Notes under the pieces: model-generated
What the model saw: only the letters and a program-made list of their open reading frames with translations
What the model was told of the DNA's origin: nothing
Databases searched by the model: none
Shown here: one piece after another, positions 27,714 to 37,080 of the stretch
How positions within the stretch are numbered: position 1 is the stretch's first letter
Layout: each line of letters starts with the position of its first letter
Made by a program: the position numbers and the translations under genes
Origin: Chitinophaga pinensis
GTDB taxonomy: Bacteria; Bacteroidota; Bacteroidia; Flavobacteriales_D; Crocinitomicaceae
Direction: 5' to 3'
Length of the DNA: 64,000 nt
NCBI GenBank assembly: GCA_945902745.1
Contig: CAMDNE010000003.1
Coordinates: 225,669 to 289,668, forward strand

Positions 27714-28789
27714 TGAATGCATTTTAATAAAACAGCAGCATTTCCACCGCCAAAACCTGAGGCTGTTTTTAAAACTGTATTAACTTCCATCTTTCGATTT
27801 TCAGAAATTATATTTAATGTTTCTGTTGTTCCAATTTCCGAATAACCGATGCTTTTAAACAAAACATTTTTTTCCATAGAAACCATACACATTATTATTT
27901 CAATAATCCCTGCAGCACCCAAGGTATGACCAAAATATCCTTTAAAACTATTGGTTGGAATATGACATAAACCTAAACGACTAAAAGCAATTGCTTCCAT
28001 TTCATCATTATACAACGTAGCTGTTCCGTGTGCAGAAATAAAATCAATTTCCTCCTTTGAAACTTCTGATCTTTCTAATGTTTTGTTGATTGCTCTATAT
28101 AATCCTTCACCAGTCCGTGAAGGTCCTGAAATATGATTCGCGTCATTAGAAGAAGCTCCACCTAATACCTCTACATTAAAATCTTCATCAGGAGTATTCT
28201 TCATTACTAAAATTCCACACGCTTCGCCTAAAGAGATTCCTTTTCTTTCCTTATCAAATGGCCGACAAGCTTCATTGCTCAAGGCAAATAAACTTTGAAA
28301 TCCATAAATAATGAAATCAGATAATGCATCAATACCAATAATAATAACTTGATTAAATTTGCCTGATTGAATATAATCTGCAGCGGTATTAACGGCTAAA
28401 ACTCCAGAAATACAAGCATTTGAAATTATTACAGGTTCACTGAATGTATGAATGATTTCATCAATAATTTTTCTAGTTGATTCAAATGTATCTAGTGGAA
28501 TAGCTGCCAAATTTGCTTTTGTAGTGCTTACAATTATTCCGGTTTTTGGATTTTGAAGAAATGAGCTTGAATAATTTTCAATTAATTTTTCGCAAGCCTG
28601 CTTTAACAATGTATCATACCTTGAATTTCCTAAGCCTTCAATTTTAGCTAGAAATAGATTTTCAGCATTAAATCCTGTTTTTTCTTCCTTCTTTATACCG
28701 GATTTATTTTCAAAAAAAGCTGAATAATGTTCTTCAACACTATCCCCTAAAGGACTTATGATAGCACCATATTTTAAATAACACTTCAA
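27710..28789 (-). CDS. Beta-ketoacyl-[ACP] synthase (active KS), partner of the truncated homologue
   Basis: About 359 residues. The ORF track starts at 28819, but a TTG at 28789 gives the typical ketosynthase start (KCYLKYGAIISPLG) and overlaps the thioesterase stop as TTGA, like the ATGA junctions around it, so I prefer it. The triad is intact: Cys in 'ISNACISGVLAV' and His in 'ISAHGTATLYND' and 'GYFGHTLGAAG' (136, 264 and 298 in ORF-track numbering). It diverges from the other ketosynthases at the Cys motif (ACISG rather than ACSS). It probably primes or extends the polyene. Confidence 0.88.
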   Translation of the reverse strand: MKCYLKYGAIISPLGDSVEEHYSAFFENKSGIKKEEKTGFNAENLFLAKIEGLGNSRYDTLLKQACEKLIENYSSSFLQNPKTGIIVSTTKANLAAIPLDTFESTRKIIDEIIHTFSEPVIISNACISGVLAVNTAADYIQSGKFNQVIIIGIDALSDFIIYGFQSLFALSNEACRPFDKERKGISLGEACGILVMKNTPDEDFNVEVLGGASSNDANHISGPSRTGEGLYRAINKTLERSEVSKEEIDFISAHGTATLYNDEMEAIAFSRLGLCHIPTNSFKGYFGHTLGAAGIIEIIMCMVSMEKNVLFKSIGYSEIGTTETLNIISENRKMEVNTVLKTASGFGGGNAAVLLKCIQ

Positions 28790-29214
28790 GCTTCTTTCCA
28801 GTTTTGGTTGTTCTCCCAATTTTCATAAAACTCAGGTTTTATTAATTCAAGTGTCCGATCCTGAACATTCATGAATATTTGAGTTGTACTTCCTATAGCA
28901 GCAATTTTATTTGTTGTTAGGTTAAGTACTTCATATCTGAAGATGATCTTTGCAGCGTAATGTTTTTCCAAAATTACTTTTACGAGAATCTTTTCGCCGT
29001 AATTAATTGTGGATTTGTGATTAATTTCTGACTTAACAATTGGTGTAAAAAACCCTTCTTTATAGATATCTAAGTATTCAACGCCGTATTTTATTCCGAA
29101 ACTTTCTCGCCCATCTTCAAAATATTTCAGGTAATTCCCATGCCATACCACTCCCATCGCATCAGTTTCACTGAACCTCACATCGATATTAATTGTAGAT
29201 TCAAGAATTTTCAT
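28786..29214 (-). CDS. Acyl-CoA/acyl-ACP thioesterase (4-hydroxybenzoyl-CoA thioesterase / YbgC type)
   Basis: About 142 residues from ATG 29214, which overlaps the upstream stop as ATGA. The ORF track starts 8 codons earlier. 'VRFSETDAMGVVWHGNYLKYFEDGRESFG' is the hot-dog thioesterase signature with the catalytic Asp in 'ETDAMG' and the 'HGNY' helix start. It would release or edit acyl chains from an ACP, or act as a transferase-like esterase. Aryl-polyene clusters normally carry one such enzyme. Confidence 0.88.
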   Translation of the reverse strand: MKILESTINIDVRFSETDAMGVVWHGNYLKYFEDGRESFGIKYGVEYLDIYKEGFFTPIVKSEINHKSTINYGEKILVKVILEKHYAAKIIFRYEVLNLTTNKIAAIGSTTQIFMNVQDRTLELIKPEFYENWENNQNWKEA

Positions 29215-29639
29215 GAAAGAACAATTTTCATTTGACATTTCAATATATCGATGTTTGATGAACGAGCAATTCCTTCAATTAAATGGATATTTTCAAATGT
29301 ATTAATTATACTCACTTGGGTTTCAATCATTGCATTTGTCTTAATCTCATTGAATACCTCCAATTTTGTTATTGCACCAATAAATCCTAAACGTGGTTCA
29401 CTTTCAGCTTCTAAACTACTCAAATATCCAAATCCAGCTGCACACGTCTGAGCAATATTTTCAATGATAGCAGCCTCTGATAAAATGTTGTTTTCAATAA
29501 ATATGTTGTCATTATTGATGAAAAACGAACTAGAGAAACCGGTTTCATTGGCATCTATCAATGAATCAATCATTATAAATGGTTCCCTTTGCGGAATGTA
29601 TGTTTTAATATTTGTTTTCTCAACTAGCATAATAATCAT
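29211..29639 (-). CDS. ApeP-like dehydratase partner (hot-dog fold, catalytic His missing)
   Basis: 142 residues. 'YIPQREPFIMIDSLIDA' matches the opening strand of FabZ-like proteins, and 'SEAAIIENIAQTCAAGFG' matches the central helix with Glu60 retained. The GHFP loop that carries the catalytic His in FabZ is absent: the aligned stretch reads 'NIFIENNIL'. Alone it is probably inactive. It may pair with the His-containing dehydratase at 23.0-23.4 kb. M4 is an alternative start. It overlaps the acyltransferase gene by 20 bp. Confidence 0.78.
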   Translation of the reverse strand: MIIMLVEKTNIKTYIPQREPFIMIDSLIDANETGFSSSFFINNDNIFIENNILSEAAIIENIAQTCAAGFGYLSSLEAESEPRLGFIGAITKLEVFNEIKTNAMIETQVSIINTFENIHLIEGIARSSNIDILKCQMKIVLS

Positions 29640-30504
29640 AAAAATTAAACCATTGTGTCGGATTTGAAATCACCATTTCTTCAAGTTTTTTAACATACGA
29701 TTCTGCAATTTCTTCAGGAGAATTATAATCAGAAACAGGTGTAGTTGCACATAAATTATAGTGAGTTCCTTTTCCTTTAACGGCAAAAACAAAAGTAATT
29801 GGAACTTTAAATTTGTGTGCCATAATAAATGGTCCTGCTGGAAATTTGGCAACACTATTTAAAAATTTTACACTTATTGTTTTTTGACCGGCCATAACCC
29901 TATCAGCATGTAAAGCAATTAATTCATTTCTTTTTAATGCTTGATGAATTAAAACTAAATGTGACATATCATTCTTTAGGGGAATCAAATTATACCTTTC
30001 GACCTCTGTAGATTCAGTTAAATATGTTTTAATTTTCTCTACCTCTGCATCAAGCATAAGAATATTAATTTTTGAAGTAATTCTTTCTCCAATTAAATTT
30101 CCAGCATTTTCCCAATTTCCCACATGACCTGAAAAAAGAAAACCACCTTTACCATTTTCATGAATTTCTTTTAAAGCTTTTTCATTATCAAAACTGTGGG
30201 TATAAATTCCTCTTTTTTTTGTTTTCAGCGCTATTCGATCTATTAATACTCTACCAAAAACATTGAAATTTTTCACCGAATTCATAACGGCTTTACCTTT
30301 TGAGAGCCCTAATCCAGTTTGATAAAAGCGAATTAAGCCGTTTCTATTTTTTCTTGAGAAAAGAACAAAATAGGTTGCTACCCAGATGCAAAAAAAATAA
30401 GAAATCCAAACTCCAAAAAAATTGATGCAAAAAACAAAAAATTTATATCCTAAGAGTGAACCTTTTGTTTTACCATCCCATTTTTCATTTATGGTTTTAG
30501 ACAT
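29620..30504 (-). CDS. LpxL/HtrB-like acyltransferase
   Basis: 294 residues with an N-terminal transmembrane segment (about 22-48) and the HX4E motif 'GHVGNWENAG' (His127, Glu132), diagnostic of the lipid A late acyltransferase family. A later 'ALHADRVMAG' resembles the family's second conserved block. These enzymes use acyl-ACP as donor at the inner membrane. In aryl-polyene clusters the member is thought to attach a chain to a lipid or to the pigment. Here it is one of four possible ester-forming enzymes. Confidence 0.88.
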   Translation of the reverse strand: MSKTINEKWDGKTKGSLLGYKFFVFCINFFGVWISYFFCIWVATYFVLFSRKNRNGLIRFYQTGLGLSKGKAVMNSVKNFNVFGRVLIDRIALKTKKRGIYTHSFDNEKALKEIHENGKGGFLFSGHVGNWENAGNLIGERITSKINILMLDAEVEKIKTYLTESTEVERYNLIPLKNDMSHLVLIHQALKRNELIALHADRVMAGQKTISVKFLNSVAKFPAGPFIMAHKFKVPITFVFAVKGKGTHYNLCATTPVSDYNSPEEIAESYVKKLEEMVISNPTQWFNFYDYYAS

Positions 30505-30745
30505 TCATTAATTTTTGTTCAACCAAGTTGTAAAAATCATCAAAAGTTTCCACTGTTTTGAAATCATCAGCAGTAGGTTTAAATCCTAAATTCTCTTCTA
30601 TTAAGACAACTAAATCAACATAGTCAAGGCTGTCTAAATCCAAGGTTTCTCTCAGGTTTTCATTGTCCTTTATTGTATTGATATCTACTTCAAATTCTTC
30701 TGAAAGAAACTTTTTTGTAATAGTTATAATCTCTGATCTCTCCAT
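30497..30745 (-). CDS. Acyl carrier protein (divergent third ACP)
   Basis: 82 residues with the attachment site Ser39 in 'LDLDSLDYVDLVVLIEENLG'. The core DSLDY differs from the DSID core of the other two ACPs and is nearer to fatty-acid-type ACPs. It precedes the LpxL-like gene (8-bp overlap) and follows the FabF-like gene by 13 bp, so it may carry the priming or acyl-transfer chain. Confidence 0.93.
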   Translation of the reverse strand: MERSEIITITKKFLSEEFEVDINTIKDNENLRETLDLDSLDYVDLVVLIEENLGFKPTADDFKTVETFDDFYNLVEQKLMNV

Positions 30746-30758
30746 TTTTAAAGGGTAA

Positions 30759-31982
30759 TTAAGGGTTGTATTTTTTTATTATTAGCGAAGAATTTGTTCC
30801 TCCAAAACCAAAAGAATTGGAAAGGAAACAGTCAATCTTTTTTTCAGTGTATTCTGGAACAACATTTATTTTTTGTGAGTCTTCATCGGGATTCTCAAAA
30901 TTAATATTTGGGGCAATAAAATCATTATTCATCATCAATAACGAATAAACTATCTCACTTGCTCCAGCCATCCAACATTCATGACCTGTCATACTTTTCG
31001 TTGAACTAACAGGAATTTTCGATCCAAAAACATCAGCAATAACTTGTGCTTCTGTTTTATCGCCAACTATAGTTGAAGTTGCATGTGCATTGATATAATC
31101 AATTTCTGAAGGACTAACGCCTGCAAGTTTTAACGACATATTAAGTGATCTATATTGTCCATCAAAATTTGGATTTGAAATATGATCTCCATTTGAAGAA
31201 AATCCGTATCCTACGATTTCTCCATAAATAGGAGCATTTCGTTTTAATGCTGATTCTAAAGACTCAATTATCACTGTTGCTGCTCCACCTGATGGAACCA
31301 AGCCATCACGATCTCTATCAAAAGGTCGACTAGCATTTTGAGGTTGGTCTTGTTTTATTGAAAATGCTCCCAAACCATCAAAACTTCCCATGGCGAAAAT
31401 ATTTATTTCTTGGGCTCCCCCGCAAATAACTCTTTCTTGCAGGCCTTGTTTAATTAAGAGATAACCCATTCCAATTGAATGAGATCCCGAAGCACAAGCC
31501 GCTGATAAAGTAATATTTATACCTTTCAATTTATAAATAGTTGAAAGGTTCATATTTACAGTACAATTCATGTTTTGAAAAATATCACCACTTCCAATTA
31601 AGGTAGTATCTTTTTTCTCACGTACTTTATCAATTGTTTCAATAACAGCTCCGGCAGTAGAATCATTTCCGAAAATGATACCAGTTTCATTTTTCTCAAG
31701 AAAATCAACATCCAAATTTGAATTTTCAAGAGCCTCTTTTGTAGACATATAGGCAAACATGGCAGGCTGATGCATTCCCATTCGTTCTCTTCTAGAAAGA
31801 AACGGTTTTAAATCAGGATCCTTGACAAATCCTGTCAGACTAGATCTATATCCAAAATCATTTCGAATAGGATCGTAAATAATTCCACTTTTCCCATTCT
31901 TTAAAGAATCCAAAACTTCCGTTAAATTTTCACCAATACATGAATAGATCCCAATACCAGTAATTACAACTCTGTTTTCCAT
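30759..31982 (-). CDS. FabB/FabF-type beta-ketoacyl-[ACP] synthase
   Basis: 407 residues with Cys163 in 'LSAACASGSHSI', His300 in 'YINAHATSTIVGD' and His334 in 'KSMTGHECWMAG', all intact. The 'HATST' and 'GHECW' loops are closer to primary-metabolism FabB/FabF than to the KS-alpha enzymes elsewhere in the cluster. No degenerate partner lies beside it, so it may work as a homodimer, for example in making the first elongation products. It lies 3 bp after the FabG-like gene. Confidence 0.93.
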   Translation of the reverse strand: MENRVVITGIGIYSCIGENLTEVLDSLKNGKSGIIYDPIRNDFGYRSSLTGFVKDPDLKPFLSRRERMGMHQPAMFAYMSTKEALENSNLDVDFLEKNETGIIFGNDSTAGAVIETIDKVREKKDTTLIGSGDIFQNMNCTVNMNLSTIYKLKGINITLSAACASGSHSIGMGYLLIKQGLQERVICGGAQEINIFAMGSFDGLGAFSIKQDQPQNASRPFDRDRDGLVPSGGAATVIIESLESALKRNAPIYGEIVGYGFSSNGDHISNPNFDGQYRSLNMSLKLAGVSPSEIDYINAHATSTIVGDKTEAQVIADVFGSKIPVSSTKSMTGHECWMAGASEIVYSLLMMNNDFIAPNINFENPDEDSQKINVVPEYTEKKIDCFLSNSFGFGGTNSSLIIKKYNP

Positions 31983-31985
31983 GAA

Positions 31986-32717
31986 TTATGAATATATACC
32001 ACCATTTATATTAATGACTTCACCTGTTATATAGGCCGCCTTATCAGAAGCTAAAAAACTTGCTAAATGTGCTACTTCTTCAGCTTTTCCGAAACGATTT
32101 GCTGGCACCATTTTTTTAAACTCTGCCTCATCAAAATCTGCTGTCATGTCAGAAATAATAAAACCAGGAGCAATTGCATTAACTGTTATATTTCTTTTTG
32201 CTATTTCTTGTGACAACGCTTTTGTGGCTGCAATCATAGCTCCTTTTGCAGCAGAATAATTTGTTTGACCTGGAACACCTTTTAATCCACTTAAAGAAGC
32301 AATATTGATTATTCTTCCAGAACGATTTCTCAGCATTTTTGTAATAACAGCTTGCGTGCAATTATACATTCCTTTCACCGATGTATTCATTACATCATCC
32401 CAATCTTTTTCTGTTACCCAAGGAAATAAATTATCTCTTGTAATTCCAGCGTTATTTACTAACACTTCTATATTTTTATCAGCATTAGCTGCAGTCCAAG
32501 AAGTAATGGCAAGATTTACTTCTTCACTGTTTTTAACATCAAACGGTAATAATTCTGCACTACCACCCAGGTTCTCAATAGCTGATTTTGTTTCCAACGC
32601 AGCATCTTTATTCGAAGAATAATTTATGATGATATGCAACTTCAAATCGGCCGATAATTGCAAGGCTATTGCCTTTCCAATTCCTCTTGAAGCGCCAGTT
32701 ATTAATGCGCATTTCAT
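31986..32717 (-). CDS. 3-oxoacyl-[ACP] reductase (FabG-type SDR)
   Basis: 243 residues. The cofactor loop is 'TGASRGIGKAIA', the structural 'NNAG' motif is present, and the catalytic residues are Ser141 with Tyr154 and Lys158 in 'NYSAAKGAM'. 'GFIISDM' and the C-terminal 'YITGEVININGG' are typical of FabG. It is NADPH-dependent and reduces the 3-oxoacyl-ACP made by the ketosynthases before dehydration. It is the only obvious ketoreductase in the cluster. Its start overlaps the ammonia-lyase stop. Confidence 0.93.
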   Translation of the reverse strand: MKCALITGASRGIGKAIALQLSADLKLHIIINYSSNKDAALETKSAIENLGGSAELLPFDVKNSEEVNLAITSWTAANADKNIEVLVNNAGITRDNLFPWVTEKDWDDVMNTSVKGMYNCTQAVITKMLRNRSGRIINIASLSGLKGVPGQTNYSAAKGAMIAATKALSQEIAKRNITVNAIAPGFIISDMTADFDEAEFKKMVPANRFGKAEEVAHLASFLASDKAAYITGEVININGGIYS

Positions 32718-34249
32718 AATTGGGTAGTGGTATTAGTTAATAGTTCGATAATATTACGAATATTTTCAAATTGAGCAATATCTTCTTTTATTATTGGCAT
32801 TACTTTCCTGATTTTCGTGTAAACTTCAATCGTTTTTGGGGAAAGTCTATCTTTTTGTTCTTGACTTAGGATATCAATTGCTTGGCAAACGGCTATCATG
32901 TGTATCGCCATGACTTGAAAACCATTATCAATAACCTTCTTAGTAATTACGGCACTATTTGTTCCCATGCTTACAATGTCCTGATTGTCATTGTTATTTG
33001 GGATGCTATGCACATACATTGAATTTGAAAGCATTTGACTTTCTGCAGTGGTGGATGTTGCAGTAAATTGCATTCCTTGAATTCCAAAATTCAAACCTAA
33101 AACCCCCTTGTTTAAAAAGGCAGGAAATTGATCATTTAAATTATTATTCAAAAGGAAATTCAATTGTCTTTCAGCTAACATCGTCATTTTAGTTACAACT
33201 AATTTGACTTTATCCATTTCTAACGAAATATAATCACCGTGGAAATTTCCGCCATGATATACATTTTGATCTTCAACACTTATTATAGGATTGTCATTCG
33301 TAGAATTCATTTCATTTTCAACAATGCTCCTAGCGACATCCAACGTTTCTTTAACAGGACCTAAAATCTGAGGAACACATCTAATGGAATAATATTCTTG
33401 AATTTTCTTTTTAAATTTTACTTGTTGAAGAACATCATTGTCTAAAAATAACTCCTCCCTTTTTTTGATTAATTTGCTGTCTGCCAATAAATCACGCATT
33501 TCTTTTGCCACATACATTTGACCTGGGTGGTGCTTCACCTTATTTAATCCTTCAGAAAAAGAATCGTCATAGGCTTCAACAATTTCATTAATAATTGAAG
33601 AAGAAATAATTCCCCAATTTAACAAACGATATGCGTAAATTAAATTCACGGCACCAATTCCTGTCATACAAGATGTGCCATTCATCAGCCCTAAACCATC
33701 TCTTAATTGAATCTCGAGTGATTCTATTCCTAATTCTTTAAGTACATCTGCAGTTGGTCGTCTAACACCCTTATATCGGACATAACCTTCACCAATTAAG
33801 TTTAATGCTAAGTGAGCTAATTGAACTAAATCTCCACTAGCTCCTACTCCTCCGTGTTCATAAATTTCCGGATAGATTTCATTATTAAGAAATTGAGTTA
33901 ATTGTTCAATAACGCCATAACTTATACCTGAATTACCTTGAAGAAAATTATTGATTCTCGACACTAAAACAGCTCTAACACTTTCGTCGTCAATTGGTTT
34001 TCCCAATCCAGAAGAGTGACTTCTAATTAAATTATATTGAAGTTGATTTAATTTGTCATCATCTATTTTAAATTGAGCCATTGGGCCAAAACCCGTGTTA
34101 ATTCCATAAATGATTTTATCGCTAGAAAAATTCTTTAAGAATGAAAACGAATTATTAATTTGATTTTTAATGGAATCATTTAACTCTAATTTATTTAGAT
34201 TTAAAGCAATGTTCTCAATGTCAATTAAATCAACTTTACCTATACTCAT
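32714..34249 (-). CDS. Aromatic amino acid ammonia-lyase (HAL/TAL family), probable tyrosine ammonia-lyase
   Basis: 511 residues. The Ala-Ser-Gly triad that forms the MIO cofactor is at 137-139 in 'GGVGASGDLVQLAH'. Tyr48 in 'IIYGINTGFG', and 'YNLIRSHSSGLG' with His78 at the substrate-selectivity position, are visible. His there is compatible with tyrosine or histidine rather than phenylalanine. In flexirubin pathways the enzyme deaminates tyrosine to 4-coumarate, the polyene starter. The context makes tyrosine the favoured substrate, but this is not proven by sequence. It lies 12 bp after the methyltransferase gene. Confidence 0.9.
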   Translation of the reverse strand: MSIGKVDLIDIENIALNLNKLELNDSIKNQINNSFSFLKNFSSDKIIYGINTGFGPMAQFKIDDDKLNQLQYNLIRSHSSGLGKPIDDESVRAVLVSRINNFLQGNSGISYGVIEQLTQFLNNEIYPEIYEHGGVGASGDLVQLAHLALNLIGEGYVRYKGVRRPTADVLKELGIESLEIQLRDGLGLMNGTSCMTGIGAVNLIYAYRLLNWGIISSSIINEIVEAYDDSFSEGLNKVKHHPGQMYVAKEMRDLLADSKLIKKREELFLDNDVLQQVKFKKKIQEYYSIRCVPQILGPVKETLDVARSIVENEMNSTNDNPIISVEDQNVYHGGNFHGDYISLEMDKVKLVVTKMTMLAERQLNFLLNNNLNDQFPAFLNKGVLGLNFGIQGMQFTATSTTAESQMLSNSMYVHSIPNNNDNQDIVSMGTNSAVITKKVIDNGFQVMAIHMIAVCQAIDILSQEQKDRLSPKTIEVYTKIRKVMPIIKEDIAQFENIRNIIELLTNTTTQL

Positions 34250-34261
34250 TATACTACCTAA

Positions 34262-35311
34262 TTATGCCAGTTTGACTTCTAAAATTGTATGAAAACTATC
34301 CTGATGAAGATTATGCTCATTAACGCATTTTAATCCTGCTTTTTCTATGATATATTTTAATGTTCGTGAAGAATACATTCTACTATTTCCATTTGCCATT
34401 GCCGTAAAATACAATGAAGTTGCAGCAAGACTTAGTTTCGCTGCTGGAAAAACTTGATCATCAAGAAACGTCTCCATGATATAAATTGTCGAATTTGGGG
34501 ATGCATTTGCCTTAATTTTCAGCAAGATCGACTCTATTTCATTTTCACTAAAACAATCTAAGAATTGACTCATCCAATAAACATCTGCTCCACTAGGAAT
34601 AACTGAAGTTGGATTTAACAAATCAATTTCTTGAAAGGATATACGGTCCTTTATAGCATCATTCTTTTCAATAGTTGCTTTTGCAACCTTTAATTGACCA
34701 GGTAAATCAAAAATTTTAACCTGAACATCACTATCAAAATTCGCACTCGCAATTGCCCATTTACCAGTGTTTCCTCCAATGTCAAATATCATTTTTGGTC
34801 TATTTTCGAAAATAATAGCTAAAGCATCTGAAAATGAATTATCTGAATAAAAATGATCAAAATCAAACCAAGATTTTTTAACTTCTGCGGGCAATTCAGA
34901 CAAGCCTTCATATACTGTTTTCCAATCACCAAACACTTTCAATCCTTTCGGTGAACCATCTGTAATCGCATCTTTCAAAAAGAATAATCCATTGTAACAA
35001 ACATCTTGTGTAAACTTCATATTCACCTGTGTCATTTCATCTCGCAAGATAAAATAACCTAGCTTTGATAAAAGAAATGTTCCTGGTGTAATTTCATCAA
35101 CAATACCAGCTGATTCGGCCATTTCTACTAAAACAGTAACACCGTATTTTGAAACATTTGTTTGTTCTGAAATTTCATCAAAGTTCAACCCGTTTTTAGA
35201 ATTGTTCAAGGCATCTAAAATTCCTAATTCCGACATGGAATACACTGCTTGAAAAATGAAAGGGCTAAAAACGATTTTTTGAGCCTCGTAAAGTGCTGAA
35301 ATGGCTTTCAT
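34262..35311 (-). CDS. SAM-dependent methyltransferase with N-terminal dimerisation domain
   Basis: 349 residues. An N-terminal winged-helix dimerisation domain (about 10-95, 'GILDALNNSKNGLNFDEISEQTNVSKYGVTVLVE') is followed by a Rossmann methyltransferase domain with motif I 'IFDIGGNTGKWAIAS' (Asp177) and 'ADVYWMSQFLDCFSE'. This is the layout of plant-type and polyketide O-/C-methyltransferases. Flexirubins carry ring methyl groups, so aryl methylation is plausible. It is the first gene of the main minus-strand operon, facing the plus-strand operon across 118 bp. Confidence 0.88.
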   Translation of the reverse strand: MKAISALYEAQKIVFSPFIFQAVYSMSELGILDALNNSKNGLNFDEISEQTNVSKYGVTVLVEMAESAGIVDEITPGTFLLSKLGYFILRDEMTQVNMKFTQDVCYNGLFFLKDAITDGSPKGLKVFGDWKTVYEGLSELPAEVKKSWFDFDHFYSDNSFSDALAIIFENRPKMIFDIGGNTGKWAIASANFDSDVQVKIFDLPGQLKVAKATIEKNDAIKDRISFQEIDLLNPTSVIPSGADVYWMSQFLDCFSENEIESILLKIKANASPNSTIYIMETFLDDQVFPAAKLSLAATSLYFTAMANGNSRMYSSRTLKYIIEKAGLKCVNEHNLHQDSFHTILEVKLA

Positions 35312-35429
35312 CTATATATCTTCTATCTATTTATCTTTAGAATTACAAATTCCCATTTTTTAAAGAAAAACAAAGATGTGAATATTTATTCATTAAATTG
35401 CCGAAACTGACGATAATACCATCAAATTA

Positions 35430-35450
35430 TTGTTCATTTTATTATCTTTG
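35430..35450 (+). promoter_or_regulatory. Possible -7 box just before the plus-strand pigment operon
   Basis: TATCTTTG (35443-35450) matches TAnnTTTG exactly and ends only 6 bases before the ATG at 35457, implying a nearly leaderless message if used. The nearest TTG (35430-35432) is only 10 bases upstream rather than about 19-20, so the promoter is incomplete. On the other strand, CATCTTTG (35378 to 35371) is a one-mismatch box toward the methyltransferase gene. Confidence 0.35.
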
Positions 35451-35456
35451 GTGCTT

Positions 35457-37049
35457 ATGGCGAATAAAGATTTTGATGTAATTATAATTGGAGCAGGAAT
35501 TAGCGGCCTTACTGCCGCCGCACTTCTTTCAAAATCTGGACTTAAAGTTTGTGTTTTAGAAAGGCATTATTTAATAGGCGGTTATTTACAAGGTTTCGAA
35601 AGAAAGGGATTTATTTTTGACACTGCCATTCATTGGTTAAATCAGTGTGGTGAAAATGGCACTGTAACCAAAGTTTTTGAATATTTAGGTACTGATTTCC
35701 CTCGACCAATAACGATGAAAACGATTCACAAACACATTACAAGTGATTATGAATTTGTCTTAACCAACAATCCAGAAATATTAAAGAATCAATTAATAAA
35801 AGATTTTCCTCTTGAAGAGAAAGGGATTAAGAATTTCTTCAAAGCAGCTCAAAAAGTTGCAGCTGTTTCAAATAATTTCCCCAAATTCTTCATATCAAAT
35901 GAGGCTATGGGGGGCGTTAGAAAATGGACATTTAGTTTGAAACAATTACGGATCATTTTTCCAATCATTAAATACGCTTTGTACGGCGGCGACAAAGGAG
36001 TGAAAAAGGGATTGAAAAAGTTCTTTAGTGATGATGAGATGTTAAAGTTGTTTTGTTCTGAACCAGATCTTCTTTCATGCCTTTTCCCAATAGCATGGGC
36101 TTATAATCAAGATTATCAAAACCCACCAATTGGCGGTAGTAAAGTAATACCTGAATGGTTGGAGTCAAAAATAATTAAAAACGGATCTGAAGTATTGACA
36201 AGTGCTGAAGTTGTAAAAATAGATATTGAAAACAATGAATTTCGAGGTGTAACCTATAAACAAAGACACAAAGAATATTCATTAACTGCGACTCACTTAA
36301 TTGCAGCATGTGATATCGATACCGTTTATAATAAATTGTTGCCTGATACAGCGATTCCACAAAAGTTAAAAACGAAGATGGATAATTCAGAACTTTACAG
36401 TTCATCTTTGACAATTTCTATTGCCTTAACGTGTACGGCAGAATCGTTAGGCTTTGGTGATGTTATGCTCTACATTTTCAATGAAGAAACCGCTAGATCT
36501 GAGCATTTATCAGGAGACCCACACAAATCATTTATCAGTATACTTGCCCCTACTGTCAGGGATAAAACGTTAGCTCCTGAAAATATGGGAACTTTAAATG
36601 TTTTTGTTCCGGCATGGATGATGTATGAAGATAATTGGAAAACAACAGTCAATTCAAAAGGTGAATTTGTTAGAACTGATGCGTATAAAAAACTGAAAGA
36701 TGATTTTGCACAAATTATTTTTGAAAGAATAGAAAAACAAATTTGTCCTGATCTTCGAAAGCATATCCTTTTTTATGAAGTTGCAACTCCCATTACGTAT
36801 CACAGATACACCCACAATAAAGATGGTTCAATGATGGGAACAAGACCAGGTAAAGTGAACATGAAATCCAAAGTAGCGCATTACAAATCACCTGTAAAAA
36901 ACATTTTCATTGGAGGACATTGGGCAGAACTAGGTGGTGGAGTTCCAATCGCTGTTAAAGCAGCATACAATGCAAGTTTAATGGTGTTAAAAGATTTGAA
37001 TAAAGAAGAATATAAAAAACTCATTGAATATCCAAAAACATGGCTTTAA
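35457..37049 (+). CDS. NAD(P)/FAD-dependent oxidoreductase, CrtI/phytoene-desaturase-like
   Basis: About 530 residues. The ORF track begins at an upstream TTG (35430), but ATG 35457 starts just before the flavin fold (MANKDFDVIIIGAGISG), as is usual. The dinucleotide motif 'GAGISGLTAAALLSKSGLKVCVLERH' and 'GGYLQGFERKGFIFDTAIHWL' are those of carotenoid desaturases/isomerases and related enzymes, and the C-terminal 'NIFIGGHWAELGGGVPIAVKAAYNAS' completes the FAD site. It may act on the polyene (desaturation or hydroxylation). It has a paralogue two genes downstream. Confidence 0.88.
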   Translation: MANKDFDVIIIGAGISGLTAAALLSKSGLKVCVLERHYLIGGYLQGFERKGFIFDTAIHWLNQCGENGTVTKVFEYLGTDFPRPITMKTIHKHITSDYEFVLTNNPEILKNQLIKDFPLEEKGIKNFFKAAQKVAAVSNNFPKFFISNEAMGGVRKWTFSLKQLRIIFPIIKYALYGGDKGVKKGLKKFFSDDEMLKLFCSEPDLLSCLFPIAWAYNQDYQNPPIGGSKVIPEWLESKIIKNGSEVLTSAEVVKIDIENNEFRGVTYKQRHKEYSLTATHLIAACDIDTVYNKLLPDTAIPQKLKTKMDNSELYSSSLTISIALTCTAESLGFGDVMLYIFNEETARSEHLSGDPHKSFISILAPTVRDKTLAPENMGTLNVFVPAWMMYEDNWKTTVNSKGEFVRTDAYKKLKDDFAQIIFERIEKQICPDLRKHILFYEVATPITYHRYTHNKDGSMMGTRPGKVNMKSKVAHYKSPVKNIFIGGHWAELGGGVPIAVKAAYNASLMVLKDLNKEEYKKLIEYPKTWL

Positions 37050-37080
37050 TCCCCAATTTAAAAAATAAGCTGCGCTATTA

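Noticed and set aside
30759-31982. Reading this FabF-like gene as the housekeeping fatty acid synthase
   Set aside because: It is embedded between the FabG-like and ACP genes of the pigment operon, so it is treated as a cluster-specific ketosynthase, although a dual role cannot be excluded.
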